DNA from: Bacillus sp. 1780r2a1
GTDB taxonomy: Bacteria; Bacillota; Bacilli; Bacillales; Bacillaceae_H
Length of the DNA: 64,000 bases
NCBI GenBank assembly: GCA_024134725.1
Contig: CP099863.1
Span: 1,235,501 to 1,299,500, forward strand
Direction: 5' to 3'
A model generated the notes under the pieces. The model was not told the origin of the DNA, made no database searches, and was given only the letters and a program-made list of their open reading frames with translations. Shown piece after piece: positions 43,006 through 50,605 of this stretch (the stretch's first letter is position 1; every line of letters starts with the position of its first letter). The position numbers were made by a program, and so were the translations under genes.

Positions 43006-44021
43006 GTGCAGAGTTAGTGAATGAACAAGTAAAAACAAAAAAACAAACAGGACAGTGGATGGAGTTTGTCACAAAATACGGTACAGTAGTAGCTATTTTA
43101 CTAGTCACCATCTTTTTTTCAATTGCTTCACCCAATTTCTTAACTCCAGGAAACATCAGCGATATTTTACGCTCAATTTCAATTGTCACGCTTATCGCAT
43201 TAGGTGTGACAATTTCATTGACTGTCAATGGCCTTGATTTATCGGTTGGCTCGACGGCTGGTTTAGCAACTATTCTATCAGCATCTATGCTTGTCTTGCA
43301 TCGGCAAGAGTTGCTAGTAGCATTGTTAATTCCAATTTTAGCTTCCCTACTTGTGGGGCTTGTGAATGCATTTTTTGTGGTGAAAGTTAAAATTCCTGAT
43401 ATTTTAGCCACGCTGTCAATGATGTTTATTGTACAGGGAATCTTGTTAACCTATACGAAAGGATCGGCTATTTATACGAATATGCCTTTAGAAGGTGGGG
43501 AGCGTGCACCTGGAATCTTTATTTTTTCCTTTTTAGCACTAGGACAAGGGCATGTTCTGGGAGTTCCTGTGCCAGTGATTATTATGCTCCTAGCTGTCCT
43601 CGTTGTCCATATTTTCTTTACATATACAAAATATGGACGATTCTTTTATGTAACGGGTGGAAATATGGAAGCAGCAAGGCTTTCAGGAATTCCAGTCAAT
43701 CGCTACCGTATGTATGCTTATGTGTTATCGAGCTTACTAGCAGGGATTGGGGGAGTTGTTTTAGCAGCAAGAATTGGGGTGGGAGAAGTGAATGCAGGGG
43801 CTCCTTTTCTAATGGATGCTGTTGCTGCAGCATATATCGGTTTCTCCGTATTTGGGGCAGGTAAACCGAATATTATTGGCACGCTGCTTGGGTCTATTTT
43901 AATTGGCGTCCTCTTAAATGGTTTAACGATGTTAAATGTTCCGTACTATACACAAGACATTATTAAAGGGACGGTTCTTGCAGCTGCTTTAGCTCTTACA
44001 TACTACCGTTCAAAGAAATAA
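43002..44021 (+). CDS. Sugar-type ABC importer, permease (RbsC-like)
   Basis: This 339-aa CUT2-class permease has about eight to ten helices. The family signature GLDLSVGSTAGLATI lies near 76-90, and the cytoplasmic coupling loop GGNMEAARLSGIPVNRYRMYAYVLSS near 220. It forms the membrane pore of the importer encoded with the two preceding genes. The ATG overlaps the ATPase stop (ATGA), so translation is coupled. A terminator follows. The three genes lie between mtnD and spo0E, where B. subtilis has no transporter. Confidence 0.9.
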   Translation: MSAELVNEQVKTKKQTGQWMEFVTKYGTVVAILLVTIFFSIASPNFLTPGNISDILRSISIVTLIALGVTISLTVNGLDLSVGSTAGLATILSASMLVLHRQELLVALLIPILASLLVGLVNAFFVVKVKIPDILATLSMMFIVQGILLTYTKGSAIYTNMPLEGGERAPGIFIFSFLALGQGHVLGVPVPVIIMLLAVLVVHIFFTYTKYGRFFYVTGGNMEAARLSGIPVNRYRMYAYVLSSLLAGIGGVVLAARIGVGEVNAGAPFLMDAVAAAYIGFSVFGAGKPNIIGTLLGSILIGVLLNGLTMLNVPYYTQDIIKGTVLAAALALTYYRSKK

Positions 44022-44030
44022 TTACGCAAG

Positions 44031-44070
44031 ATTGCACGAGGTGACTTTGTCATCTTCGTGCAATTTTTTT
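44031..44070 (+). terminator. Terminator of the ABC importer operon
   Basis: ATTGCACGA pairs with TCGTGCAAT, with an inner GTGAC/GTCAT-type pairing, followed by a run of T. Confidence 0.85.
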
Positions 44071-44123
44071 GTTTAAAATCGGGCAAAGTAAGGGAAATAT
44101 GCAAATAAAAAGGGGGCTATAAA

Positions 44124-45455
44124 ATGAAGCGAATTGTTGTGATTGGAGGCGTAGCGGCTGGTATGAGTGCAGCATCTCAGCTACGTCGCTTAGACAAAGA
44201 AGCCGAAATTATTGTATTTGAAAAAGGCCGGGATGTTTCATATAGTGCATGCGGTATGCCGTATTATTTATCAGGTGTTGTGAAAAAGCAAGAAAGTCTT
44301 ATCGCTCGAACAGTTGATGAGTTTAAAGAGCGTGACATCACGGTTCATCTTCAACATGAAGTAAAAGAAGTGAATCACATAAAGAAATATGTTGTTGTAC
44401 ATAATCATCAAACAAATGAGTCACAAGAAGTGTCGTACGATGAGCTCATTATTGCAACGGGAGCTTCAGCAGTAAGGCCACCCTTTATGGTTGATGCTCA
44501 AAATATATTTTCATTAAAGACGTTAGAAGACAGTACGAATATTCATCGTTATTTAAAAGAGGAAAATGTACAAAAAGTTGTGATTATCGGCGGTGGATAT
44601 ATTGGAATGGAACTAGTAGAAACCATGCATTTATTAGGAAAGCAAGTGTCTGTTATTGAGCGTGGAGATCATATACTGTCCATGTTTGACAAAGAAATCG
44701 CTACACCAATACAAGACGAGCTAAAAAAGGATATTGCTTTTCATGTGAATGAAGAAGTGGAAGAGTTAATTGCAGATTATGAAAAGATAACGGCGGTTCG
44801 TACCAATAAAAATACGCATGAAGTAGACCTTGTTATTGTAAATGTGGGAGTGAAACCAAATACATCTTTCTTAGAGAGAAATGGCATTCGAATGCTAGAA
44901 AATGGTGCAATTCTCATTAATGACAAAATGGAAACCAACGTTCCGCACCTATATGCAGCGGGTGATTGTGCAAGCAGCTATCATCTTGTGTTGAAAAAAC
45001 CGGTTCATTTTTCACTTGGTACAATTGCTAATAAGCAAGGACGAATTTTAGGCGCAAACCTAGGAGGAGAAAATAAACGGTTCCCAGGTGTCATTGGTAC
45101 AAGCATCTTAAAAGTTATGGATTTAGAAGTTGCTAAAACTGGAATTACTGAAAAAGAGGCAAAAGCAGAAAACCTTCAATATAAAGCAGTTACGGTAGAC
45201 GCTTATAATCACACACCGTACTATCCAGATGCAACAAAAATGTTAATTAAACTCGTTTACGAAAAAGACACACATATTATACTAGGAGCACAAATTATGG
45301 GTGATTCAGAAGCAGCTAAGCGAATTGATGTGTTTGCAACAGCCATCACAGCAGGATTAACAACTGAGCAGCTAACCTTGCTGGATCTTAGCTATGCTCC
45401 ACCTTTTGCTACCGTTTGGGATGCGGTTCAAATTGCTTCTCAAAAAGCCACATAA
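44124..45455 (+). CDS. CoA-disulfide reductase (FAD-dependent)
   Basis: This 443-aa FAD/NAD(P)H oxidoreductase has the single active-site cysteine of the CoADR/NADH-oxidase group at C43 in SYSACGMPYYLSG, rather than a CxxxxC pair. The FAD motif is GGVAAGMSAASQLRR (8-22), the NAD(P)H motif is GGGYIGMELVETM (about 156-168), and YAAGDCASS follows. A C-terminal dimerisation domain ends the protein, without a fused rhodanese domain. It should keep CoA reduced, a main thiol in Bacillus alongside bacillithiol. It has its own ribosome site (AAGGGGG) and lies behind the ABC importer terminator. NADH oxidase or polysulfide reductase activity is an alternative. Confidence 0.82.
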   Translation: MKRIVVIGGVAAGMSAASQLRRLDKEAEIIVFEKGRDVSYSACGMPYYLSGVVKKQESLIARTVDEFKERDITVHLQHEVKEVNHIKKYVVVHNHQTNESQEVSYDELIIATGASAVRPPFMVDAQNIFSLKTLEDSTNIHRYLKEENVQKVVIIGGGYIGMELVETMHLLGKQVSVIERGDHILSMFDKEIATPIQDELKKDIAFHVNEEVEELIADYEKITAVRTNKNTHEVDLVIVNVGVKPNTSFLERNGIRMLENGAILINDKMETNVPHLYAAGDCASSYHLVLKKPVHFSLGTIANKQGRILGANLGGENKRFPGVIGTSILKVMDLEVAKTGITEKEAKAENLQYKAVTVDAYNHTPYYPDATKMLIKLVYEKDTHIILGAQIMGDSEAAKRIDVFATAITAGLTTEQLTLLDLSYAPPFATVWDAVQIASQKAT

Positions 45456-45459
45456 TGAC

Positions 45460-45488
45460 AAACCGACGTGGATCTATCACGTCGGTTT
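45460..45488 (+). terminator. Hairpin after the CoA-disulfide reductase gene
   Basis: An 11-bp perfect stem (AAACCGACGTG pairing with CACGTCGGTTT) around GATCTAT, immediately 3' of the stop. No proper T run follows, so it is a weak terminator or an RNA-stabilising hairpin. Confidence 0.55.
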
Positions 45489-45727
45489 ATCATTTAAAGG
45501 AGACATTGCAAAATTTGTAGATGCGCTGTCATATCTGCATGTTTTGTCGAAGAGGAATTTTTTTCTAAAAACAAAAGCTTGGAAAATCAACATTGGTAAC
45601 GCTTTCTTTTTTAGTGTAAAAAAAACTTTATAAGAAAAATGTCTATTATTGCGACTCTATTTACATATTTAGTAGAATTTGTAATAATGCGTTATAGGCT
45701 AATTTTCTTTTAATAGGAGAGGATCTT

Positions 45728-45967
45728 GTGTTTGGTTTAAAAAAGCAAAGTAAATCAGAAGCGTTATTTATACAAATTGTGAGGAAAAGACAAAAAATGG
45801 TGGAGATTGGTGAAAAAACAGGTTTATCAAGTGAAGAAACCATTACCTGTAGCCAAGAGTTAGATCAACTTTTGACGCTTTACCAAAAACAACTGTTGCG
45901 TGAGGAAGAAGATCGGACAAGCATTACAGAAACAATCGGTCGCTTTTTATCTTTTTCAAAATCGTAA
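45728..45967 (+). CDS. spo0E: Spo0E-family aspartyl-phosphate phosphatase
   Basis: This 79-aa helical-hairpin protein has the family core SQELD (S42-D46) in TCSQELDQLLTLYQK, preceded by the first helix EALFIQIVRKRQKMVEIGEKTGL. Spo0E proteins dephosphorylate Spo0A~P and so delay sporulation. The start is a GTG with AGGAG upstream. Synteny places it after the mtn genes as spo0E is in B. subtilis, though here an importer and a CoA-disulfide reductase intervene. Its C-terminal tail (SITETIGRFLSFSKS) is long enough to include the regulatory tail known for Spo0E. A short Spo0E paralogue is an alternative. Confidence 0.85.
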   Translation: MFGLKKQSKSEALFIQIVRKRQKMVEIGEKTGLSSEETITCSQELDQLLTLYQKQLLREEEDRTSITETIGRFLSFSKS

Positions 45968-46001
45968 AAAAGGGCAGCAAAGATGTGCTCTAATCTGCCC
46001 T
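45965..46001 (-). terminator. Terminator of the ZIP transporter gene
   Basis: AGGGCAG (45971-45977) pairs with CTGCCCT (45995-46001). The run of six A on the plus strand gives a U tail on the minus strand only. Confidence 0.7.
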
Positions 46002-46016
46002 GTATCTACTAGTACC

Positions 46017-46748
46017 TTAAAAGAAGTTAATAAGAAAAACCATAAATAGCAGGCCGATGATGAAAGAATATGTTGCAAATCGTTCATTTCCATCTCCATG
46101 GCTTTCCGGTATTAGCTCTTTGTAAATGATAAACAGCATTGCTCCAGCTGCGAATGCTAATCCGTACGACACAAGAGACTCGACAAAATTAGTGAGATAA
46201 AAACCAAGTAGCGACGTAATAATTTCTACAGATCCTGTTAATGTTGCAATTAAAAATGCTTTCAACTTACTGATATTTTGCTGTACTAAAAACAGAGCAA
46301 CCAATAACCCTTCCGGCGCATTTTGTAATCCGATGGCTAAAGCAATCAGGTTTCCAGTGTTTTCTGTATCCGATGCATAGCTTACACCAACTGATAGTCC
46401 TTCCGGCAAGTTATGTAGCGTGATTGCTGCAATAATCAATAAAGCTTTTTCGTCAAACTGAATCCCTGTTTTAGAATGCTCTAAATCAATATGAGGTATG
46501 TTTTGTTCTAAAATTGTAAGCGTCATGACCCCGAGTAAAAGCCCAATTGCTAACGAATAAAAGTTCCCGCTTGCAAGGGATTCAGGAATTAAGCTCATTG
46601 TTGAAGCAGCCATCATAATGCCGGCTGTAAACGCCAGCAGCACATCTTTCCAGCGATGCGTTACTGCCTGATTCATAAATAAAATCGGCACAGCACCAAG
46701 CCCTGTGGATAGTGCAGAAAGAATACTGCCTATAAGTACATCTGTCAT
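46017..46748 (-). CDS. ZIP-family divalent metal transporter
   Basis: This 243-aa membrane protein of the ZIP/ZupT type has about eight helices. The metal-site helices are TLHNLPEGLSVGVSYASD (about 111-128) and ALAIGLQNAPEGLLVALFL (about 136-154), containing the HNxPEG and QNxPEG motifs. It is expected to import Zn2+, Fe2+ or Mn2+. The short loop HIDLEHSKTG is not strongly histidine-rich. AAAAGGAG precedes the ATG. It is monocistronic on the minus strand. No Fur or Zur box was recognised upstream, so the metal is not fixed. Confidence 0.87.
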   Translation of the reverse strand: MTDVLIGSILSALSTGLGAVPILFMNQAVTHRWKDVLLAFTAGIMMAASTMSLIPESLASGNFYSLAIGLLLGVMTLTILEQNIPHIDLEHSKTGIQFDEKALLIIAAITLHNLPEGLSVGVSYASDTENTGNLIALAIGLQNAPEGLLVALFLVQQNISKLKAFLIATLTGSVEIITSLLGFYLTNFVESLVSYGLAFAAGAMLFIIYKELIPESHGDGNERFATYSFIIGLLFMVFLINFF

Positions 46749-46849
46749 AACAATCTCCTTTTTCTTCTATCGTTCCACGTAATTACTACACTCATTATAA
46801 TCTTCTTTATCTTTTCGTGAAAGTAGAACTTCTCTTATATGTTCATATG

Positions 46850-46884
46850 AAAAAAGCTTGAAGGCCATCGCTTCAAGCTTTTTT
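46850..46884 (-). terminator. Terminator of the DUF4931-type gene
   Basis: A 14-bp perfect stem (AAAAAAGCTTGAAG pairing with CTTCAAGCTTTTTT) around a 7-nt loop, just past the stop on the minus strand. Confidence 0.88.
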
Positions 46885-46892
46885 GATTGCAG

Positions 46893-47663
46893 TTATTTCG
46901 AAAAGTAAAGGGAATGCACTTGTTTTGCAATCTCTTCAATTTTGTTTGACACTTGAGGAATTCCATAACCAACAAACAGCGGAGAGGTTGCAAAGCGAGG
47001 GATAACTTTACATGCGCTTCGCCCATCATCCAGCTGATAAAAGAACAGGTTGTAGCTCGTACAGCTACGGTGGAAATGATTAAGCAAATAATGAGTAGCA
47101 GCTTGAACATAATCGGCTACTTCTTTATTATGTTTTTGAATATTCGATGTTACGATATTAAATTCAAAAAATCCCATGCGTGGCTTTATAGATAAGTTAA
47201 ACTCAATATCTTTGTTTTGTTGAATTGAAATGCCTTCAAAATGCGCATTTGTAATATTTGAGCTTGTATCAAATGTTTTCAACCCGATAATTTGCATATG
47301 CGGATGGCGAAGAGAACCACCTGACATGGGCCCATGATTTTTAAAGAATAAAACGGACTCATATTTTTTGCTCTGGATCATCTGTAGCCAGCGAGTCGTC
47401 ACAAATGAAAACAGTTTATACAAATGCTCTTTTGGATATTCTGATAGTTCTGATTGACATTGATCTGTTTCGATAATGACAGTTTGATAAGCATCTTGGA
47501 GAACGGGATACTTGTTTTCTAACCATATAATTGAATCTTCTCTTTCAATAATGCCGGTTAGAGAGTCCACATCACAGAATGGACAAGGATTTTGACGATT
47601 TACAATGGTTTCTGGTTTTTGTGAACCAATTGCTGAATTAAAAAATAAATGAGATGGTTTCAT
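46893..47663 (-). CDS. GalT/HIT-like protein (DUF4931 type), function unknown
   Basis: This protein of about 256 residues has the fold signature of galactose-1-phosphate uridylyltransferase relatives. There is an N-terminal zinc-type pair CPFC (27-30) and an HIT-like active-site segment GGSLRHPHMQIIG (near 143). The latter is an HPHxQ variant of the GalT HPHGQ motif, so nucleotidyl transfer or hydrolysis is plausible. It resembles the uncharacterised DUF4931 family of bacilli. The start is taken at an ATG 6 nt from AAAGGTG; the GTG three codons earlier overlaps that site. No galactose genes are nearby, so a galactose role is unlikely. Confidence 0.72.
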   Translation of the reverse strand: MKPSHLFFNSAIGSQKPETIVNRQNPCPFCDVDSLTGIIEREDSIIWLENKYPVLQDAYQTVIIETDQCQSELSEYPKEHLYKLFSFVTTRWLQMIQSKKYESVLFFKNHGPMSGGSLRHPHMQIIGLKTFDTSSNITNAHFEGISIQQNKDIEFNLSIKPRMGFFEFNIVTSNIQKHNKEVADYVQAATHYLLNHFHRSCTSYNLFFYQLDDGRSACKVIPRFATSPLFVGYGIPQVSNKIEEIAKQVHSLYFSK

Positions 47664-47739
47664 AAGCTTCACCTTTTTAATCTAATTATATCTATTGTAG
47701 TAGAACAATTAGCAGAAATCTACTGTTTAGCTTGCTTCG

Positions 47740-47783
47740 TTGACTTTTTAACCAAATTTTAGTATTATCTTGATATCGAGATA
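47740..47783 (+). promoter_or_regulatory. mhqR promoter with overlapping MhqR-box-like operator
   Basis: TTGACT (47740-47745), 17-bp spacer and TATTAT (47763-47768) form a strong σA promoter. The 18-bp near-perfect palindrome TATCTTGATATCGAGATA (47766-47783) starts in the -10 and covers the start point. It matches the MhqR operator consensus I recall (TATCT..A.T..AGATA) and predicts autorepression. Confidence 0.75.
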
Positions 47784-47806
47784 AATTAAAAAAGGAACTG
47801 ATAAAA

Positions 47807-48271
47807 ATGGATTCAACAGTAAATCGAGAAGAATTAGATCAATCTTTAAAATTATTCATTGTTCTATCAAGAGCGAATCGTTCCGTTATGGAGCATGTTC
47901 ATAAGTTTATTCAACAACATGGTATGAACCCAACTGAATTCGCTGTATTAGAGCTTTTATATCATAAAGGAAAACAGCCTCTTCAACAAATTGGTGGCAA
48001 AATCTTATTGGCAAGCGGTAGCATCACGTATGTTATTGACAAGCTAGAGAAAAAGAGCTTTTTAGAGCGTGTAGCTTGTCCAAACGATCGTCGCGTAACG
48101 TATGCGCAAATTACGGAATCAGGAAAAGAAATGATTGAAAGCATGTTTCCTGACCATGAAATGCGTATTCATAGCCTTTTATCGGTGCTCACAAGTGAAG
48201 AGCAAGAAGTAGCCATTTCGCTATTAAAGAAAATTGGACACTATGCAGATGAGTATACACCGTCTGAATAA
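47807..48271 (+). CDS. mhqR: MarR-family quinone-responsive repressor MhqR
   Basis: This 154-aa winged-helix repressor is closely similar to B. subtilis MhqR (YkvE) as I recall it, notably LKLFIVLSRA, NPTEFAVLELLYHKG, PLQQIG.KILLASGSITYV.DKLE and the wing DRRVT.AQITE.G. MhqR controls quinone- and azo-compound-detoxifying dioxygenases and reductases and is released by methylhydroquinone or diamide. One cysteine (C91 in VACPNDRR) lies in the wing region. No mhqNOP/mhqED-type target is adjacent, so targets would be elsewhere. An operator overlies its own promoter. Position before clpE agrees with B. subtilis order, without kinD and motAB. Confidence 0.88.
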   Translation: MDSTVNREELDQSLKLFIVLSRANRSVMEHVHKFIQQHGMNPTEFAVLELLYHKGKQPLQQIGGKILLASGSITYVIDKLEKKSFLERVACPNDRRVTYAQITESGKEMIESMFPDHEMRIHSLLSVLTSEEQEVAISLLKKIGHYADEYTPSE

Positions 48272-48274
48272 AGC

Positions 48275-48303
48275 AAAAAAAGCATCGATTTGATGCTTTT
48301 TTT
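48275..48303 (+). terminator. Terminator of mhqR
   Basis: AAAAAAAGCATC pairs with GATGCTTTTTTT around a 5-nt loop. Confidence 0.88.
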
Positions 48304-48398
48304 GTATGGGGAAACAGTCATTGATGATTGATTAGAGGAGATTAAGCAATCATCACGAAGTACATAAATGAGCTTATAAAAAGAGAGGGGAAAAAGAA

Positions 48399-50093
48399 GT
48401 GACATTTGATCAATATACATACGAAAGACCAGATTTAAATCAGCTGAAAAAAGAGTTTAAACAAAGTATTACTATTTTAAAAGAAGCTAAAAATATTGAA
48501 AAGCAGTACGAAGCTATCGAAGAACTAAACGAGTTGCGAACAGATTATAGTACGATGAGCAACTTGTGTTATATTCGCCACTCTATTGATACAAACAATG
48601 AGTTTTATCAAAGAGAGCAGGATTATTTTGATGAAATTAGTCCTCTGTATGAAGAGCTTATGCATGAATACTATGAAGCACTTGTTTCATCAAGTTTTCG
48701 TGAAGAGTTAGAAGTTGCACTAGGAACGCAGTTATTTGCGTTAGCTGAAAGCCATTTAAAGACATTCCATCCATCTATTATTGAAGATTTACAGAAAGAA
48801 AATAAGCTTTCTTCTCAGTATACGAAGCTTATAGCCTCCGCTAAAATTATGTTTGACGGCGAAGAGCGCACTCTTGCCCAGCTGGAGCCTTTCATGCAGT
48901 CACCAAACAGGGAAATACGAAAAAATGCTGCTGCTTCACGCTTTCAATTTTTTAAAGATCATGAAGGTGAATTAGATCGTATTTACGATGAGCTAGTTCA
49001 GGTACGAACAAAAATGGCAAAGAAACTGGGATATAAGAATTTTGTAGAGCTTGGATATGCACGTATGACTCGTACAGATTATAATGCAGAGATGGTTCAA
49101 GCGTTTCGAGAGCAAGTCTTAACAGAGATTGTGCCATTAGCAGAAGAACTTAGAAAGAGACAAGCGAATCGCATTGGTGTTGACGAATTACTTTATTACG
49201 ATGAGTCGTTTGAGTTTCAAACAGGCAATGCAATCCCAAAAGGAGATGCAAACTGGATTATTGAGAAAGGTAAAGAGATGTATAGTGAGCTTTCAGCAGA
49301 AACAGATGAGTTCTTTGGTTTTATGATGGATAATAACCTTATGGATTTAGTTGCCAAGAAAGGTAAAGCAGGTGGGGGCTACTGTACGTTTTTAGAACGT
49401 TATAAAGCGCCGTTTATTTTTTCGAATTTTAACGGCACGTCAGGTGATATTGATGTATTAACTCACGAAGCAGGGCATGCTTTTCAAGTATATCAAAGCA
49501 GAAATATTGGAGTAATGGAATATTACTGGCCAACTTATGAATCAGCAGAAATTCATTCTATGAGCATGGAGTATTTTACGTGGCCATGGATGGAAGGTTT
49601 CTTTAAAGAAGACACACCAAAGTATAAGTTCACGCATTTAAGCTCAGGGCTGCTTTTTTTACCTTACGGTGTAGCAGTTGACGAGTTTCAACATATTGTT
49701 TATGAAAATCCAACGCTTACGCCAGAAGAGCGAAAAAACGAGTGGAGAAAGTTAGAACATAAATACATGCCTTCTAAAAATTATGATGGCGAAACATACC
49801 TTGAAAACGGTGGATTCTGGCAAAAGCAATCTCATATTTACAACGATCCATTTTATTATATTGATTACACGCTGGCCCAAATTTGTGCATTTCAATTTTG
49901 GAAAAAAGACAATGAAAATCATGAACAAGCATGGAGAGACTATTTGCATTTATGTAAGCTTGGTGGAAGCAAGTCGTTTACCTCGCTTGTGAAAGAAGCC
50001 AATTTACTTTCGCCTTTTGAAGACGGCTGCGTAAAGTCGGTTATTGGTGATATTAAAGCCTATTTAAATAGTATAGATGATCAATCATTGTAA
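48399..50093 (+). CDS. M3-family oligoendopeptidase
   Basis: This 564-aa zinc metallopeptidase of the M3 (PepF/thimet-like) family cleaves short peptides in the cytoplasm. The zinc motif HEAGH (H356, E357, H360) sits in DVLTHEAGHAFQVYQS. The third ligand glutamate is expected in ESAEIHSMSMEYF (about 383-395). YCTF and NGTSGDIDVLTHE upstream are typical of the family. No signal peptide is present. The start is a GTG with GAGGGG 8 nt upstream. The length fits bacterial M3B oligoendopeptidases. It is monocistronic between mhqR and an acidic lipoprotein. Confidence 0.92.
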   Translation: MTFDQYTYERPDLNQLKKEFKQSITILKEAKNIEKQYEAIEELNELRTDYSTMSNLCYIRHSIDTNNEFYQREQDYFDEISPLYEELMHEYYEALVSSSFREELEVALGTQLFALAESHLKTFHPSIIEDLQKENKLSSQYTKLIASAKIMFDGEERTLAQLEPFMQSPNREIRKNAAASRFQFFKDHEGELDRIYDELVQVRTKMAKKLGYKNFVELGYARMTRTDYNAEMVQAFREQVLTEIVPLAEELRKRQANRIGVDELLYYDESFEFQTGNAIPKGDANWIIEKGKEMYSELSAETDEFFGFMMDNNLMDLVAKKGKAGGGYCTFLERYKAPFIFSNFNGTSGDIDVLTHEAGHAFQVYQSRNIGVMEYYWPTYESAEIHSMSMEYFTWPWMEGFFKEDTPKYKFTHLSSGLLFLPYGVAVDEFQHIVYENPTLTPEERKNEWRKLEHKYMPSKNYDGETYLENGGFWQKQSHIYNDPFYYIDYTLAQICAFQFWKKDNENHEQAWRDYLHLCKLGGSKSFTSLVKEANLLSPFEDGCVKSVIGDIKAYLNSIDDQSL

Positions 50094-50096
50094 GGG

Positions 50097-50123
50097 AAGC
50101 GAGCTGAACAGGCTCGCTTTTGT
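50097..50123 (+). terminator. Terminator of the M3 peptidase gene
   Basis: AAGCGAGC pairs with GCTCGCTT around TGAACAG, followed by TTGTT. Confidence 0.7.
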
Positions 50124-50295
50124 TACTTTGTAAAGGAAATGAATGAGAAATATAAAGAAATGAGCATAGTGTAAAGAGTTTGTTAGAAGACTGTAAAAAC
50201 GCTCTTTTTTCCTTTTTTTTGAACTATAATCATCTCAGGAGCCATGTTGAAGCACGTACATAGTGGCTCAATTGATTTGAAAGGGGACAGGTACG

Positions 50296-50565
50296 ATGAG
50301 TAAAAGTTTCTTAGTCAAATTATTTGGAGCATTTGCAGCAATTACGCTTATGACAGCATGTAGTGCAGAAGAGGGAGAAGACACAACAGATCAAGAGCAA
50401 ACGGAAGATGCGGAAGAAACAACTGGAGAACCAGCAGAAACACCGGTTGAGGAAGAAGCTGTAGAAGAAGGTACAGAAGAGCAAGGTGCAACAGAAGAGG
50501 CAGAGGAACCAGCTGAGGAAGATGAAACAGAAGAATCAACAGACGATCAAGAGGATAATCAATAA
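50296..50565 (+). CDS. Small highly acidic lipoprotein (89 aa)
   Basis: This 89-aa protein has a signal peptide (MSKSFLVKLFGAFAAITLMTAC) with lipobox LMTAC, so C22 should be lipidated. The mature part is almost only E, D, T, Q, A and P and has no fold motif. It is exported and membrane-anchored as an unstructured acidic tail. It could act as a cell-wall or cation-binding surface protein, but no function is known to me. GAAAGGGG precedes the ATG. A 6-bp GAGCCA/TGGCTC pairing lies in its leader. Low-complexity glutamate codons make frame shadows in the opposite strand. Confidence 0.8.
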   Translation: MSKSFLVKLFGAFAAITLMTACSAEEGEDTTDQEQTEDAEETTGEPAETPVEEEAVEEGTEEQGATEEAEEPAEEDETEESTDDQEDNQ

Positions 50566-50574
50566 AATAGAAAG

Positions 50575-50603
50575 AAAGCGACTCCAATGGGGAGTCGCTT
50601 TTT
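50575..50603. terminator. Bidirectional terminator between lipoprotein gene and clpE
   Basis: An 11-bp perfect stem (AAAGCGACTCC pairing with GGAGTCGCTTT) around AATGG. It lies between convergent stops. Confidence 0.85.
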
Positions 50604-50605
50604 CA

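Noticed and set aside
45394-45633. 79-codon frame running past the CoA-disulfide reductase stop
   Set aside because: It overlaps the reductase in another frame, crosses its 3' hairpin and lacks a ribosome site.
50348-50587. Leucine-rich 79-codon minus-strand frame
   Set aside because: It is the antisense shadow of the glutamate/aspartate-rich lipoprotein gene.
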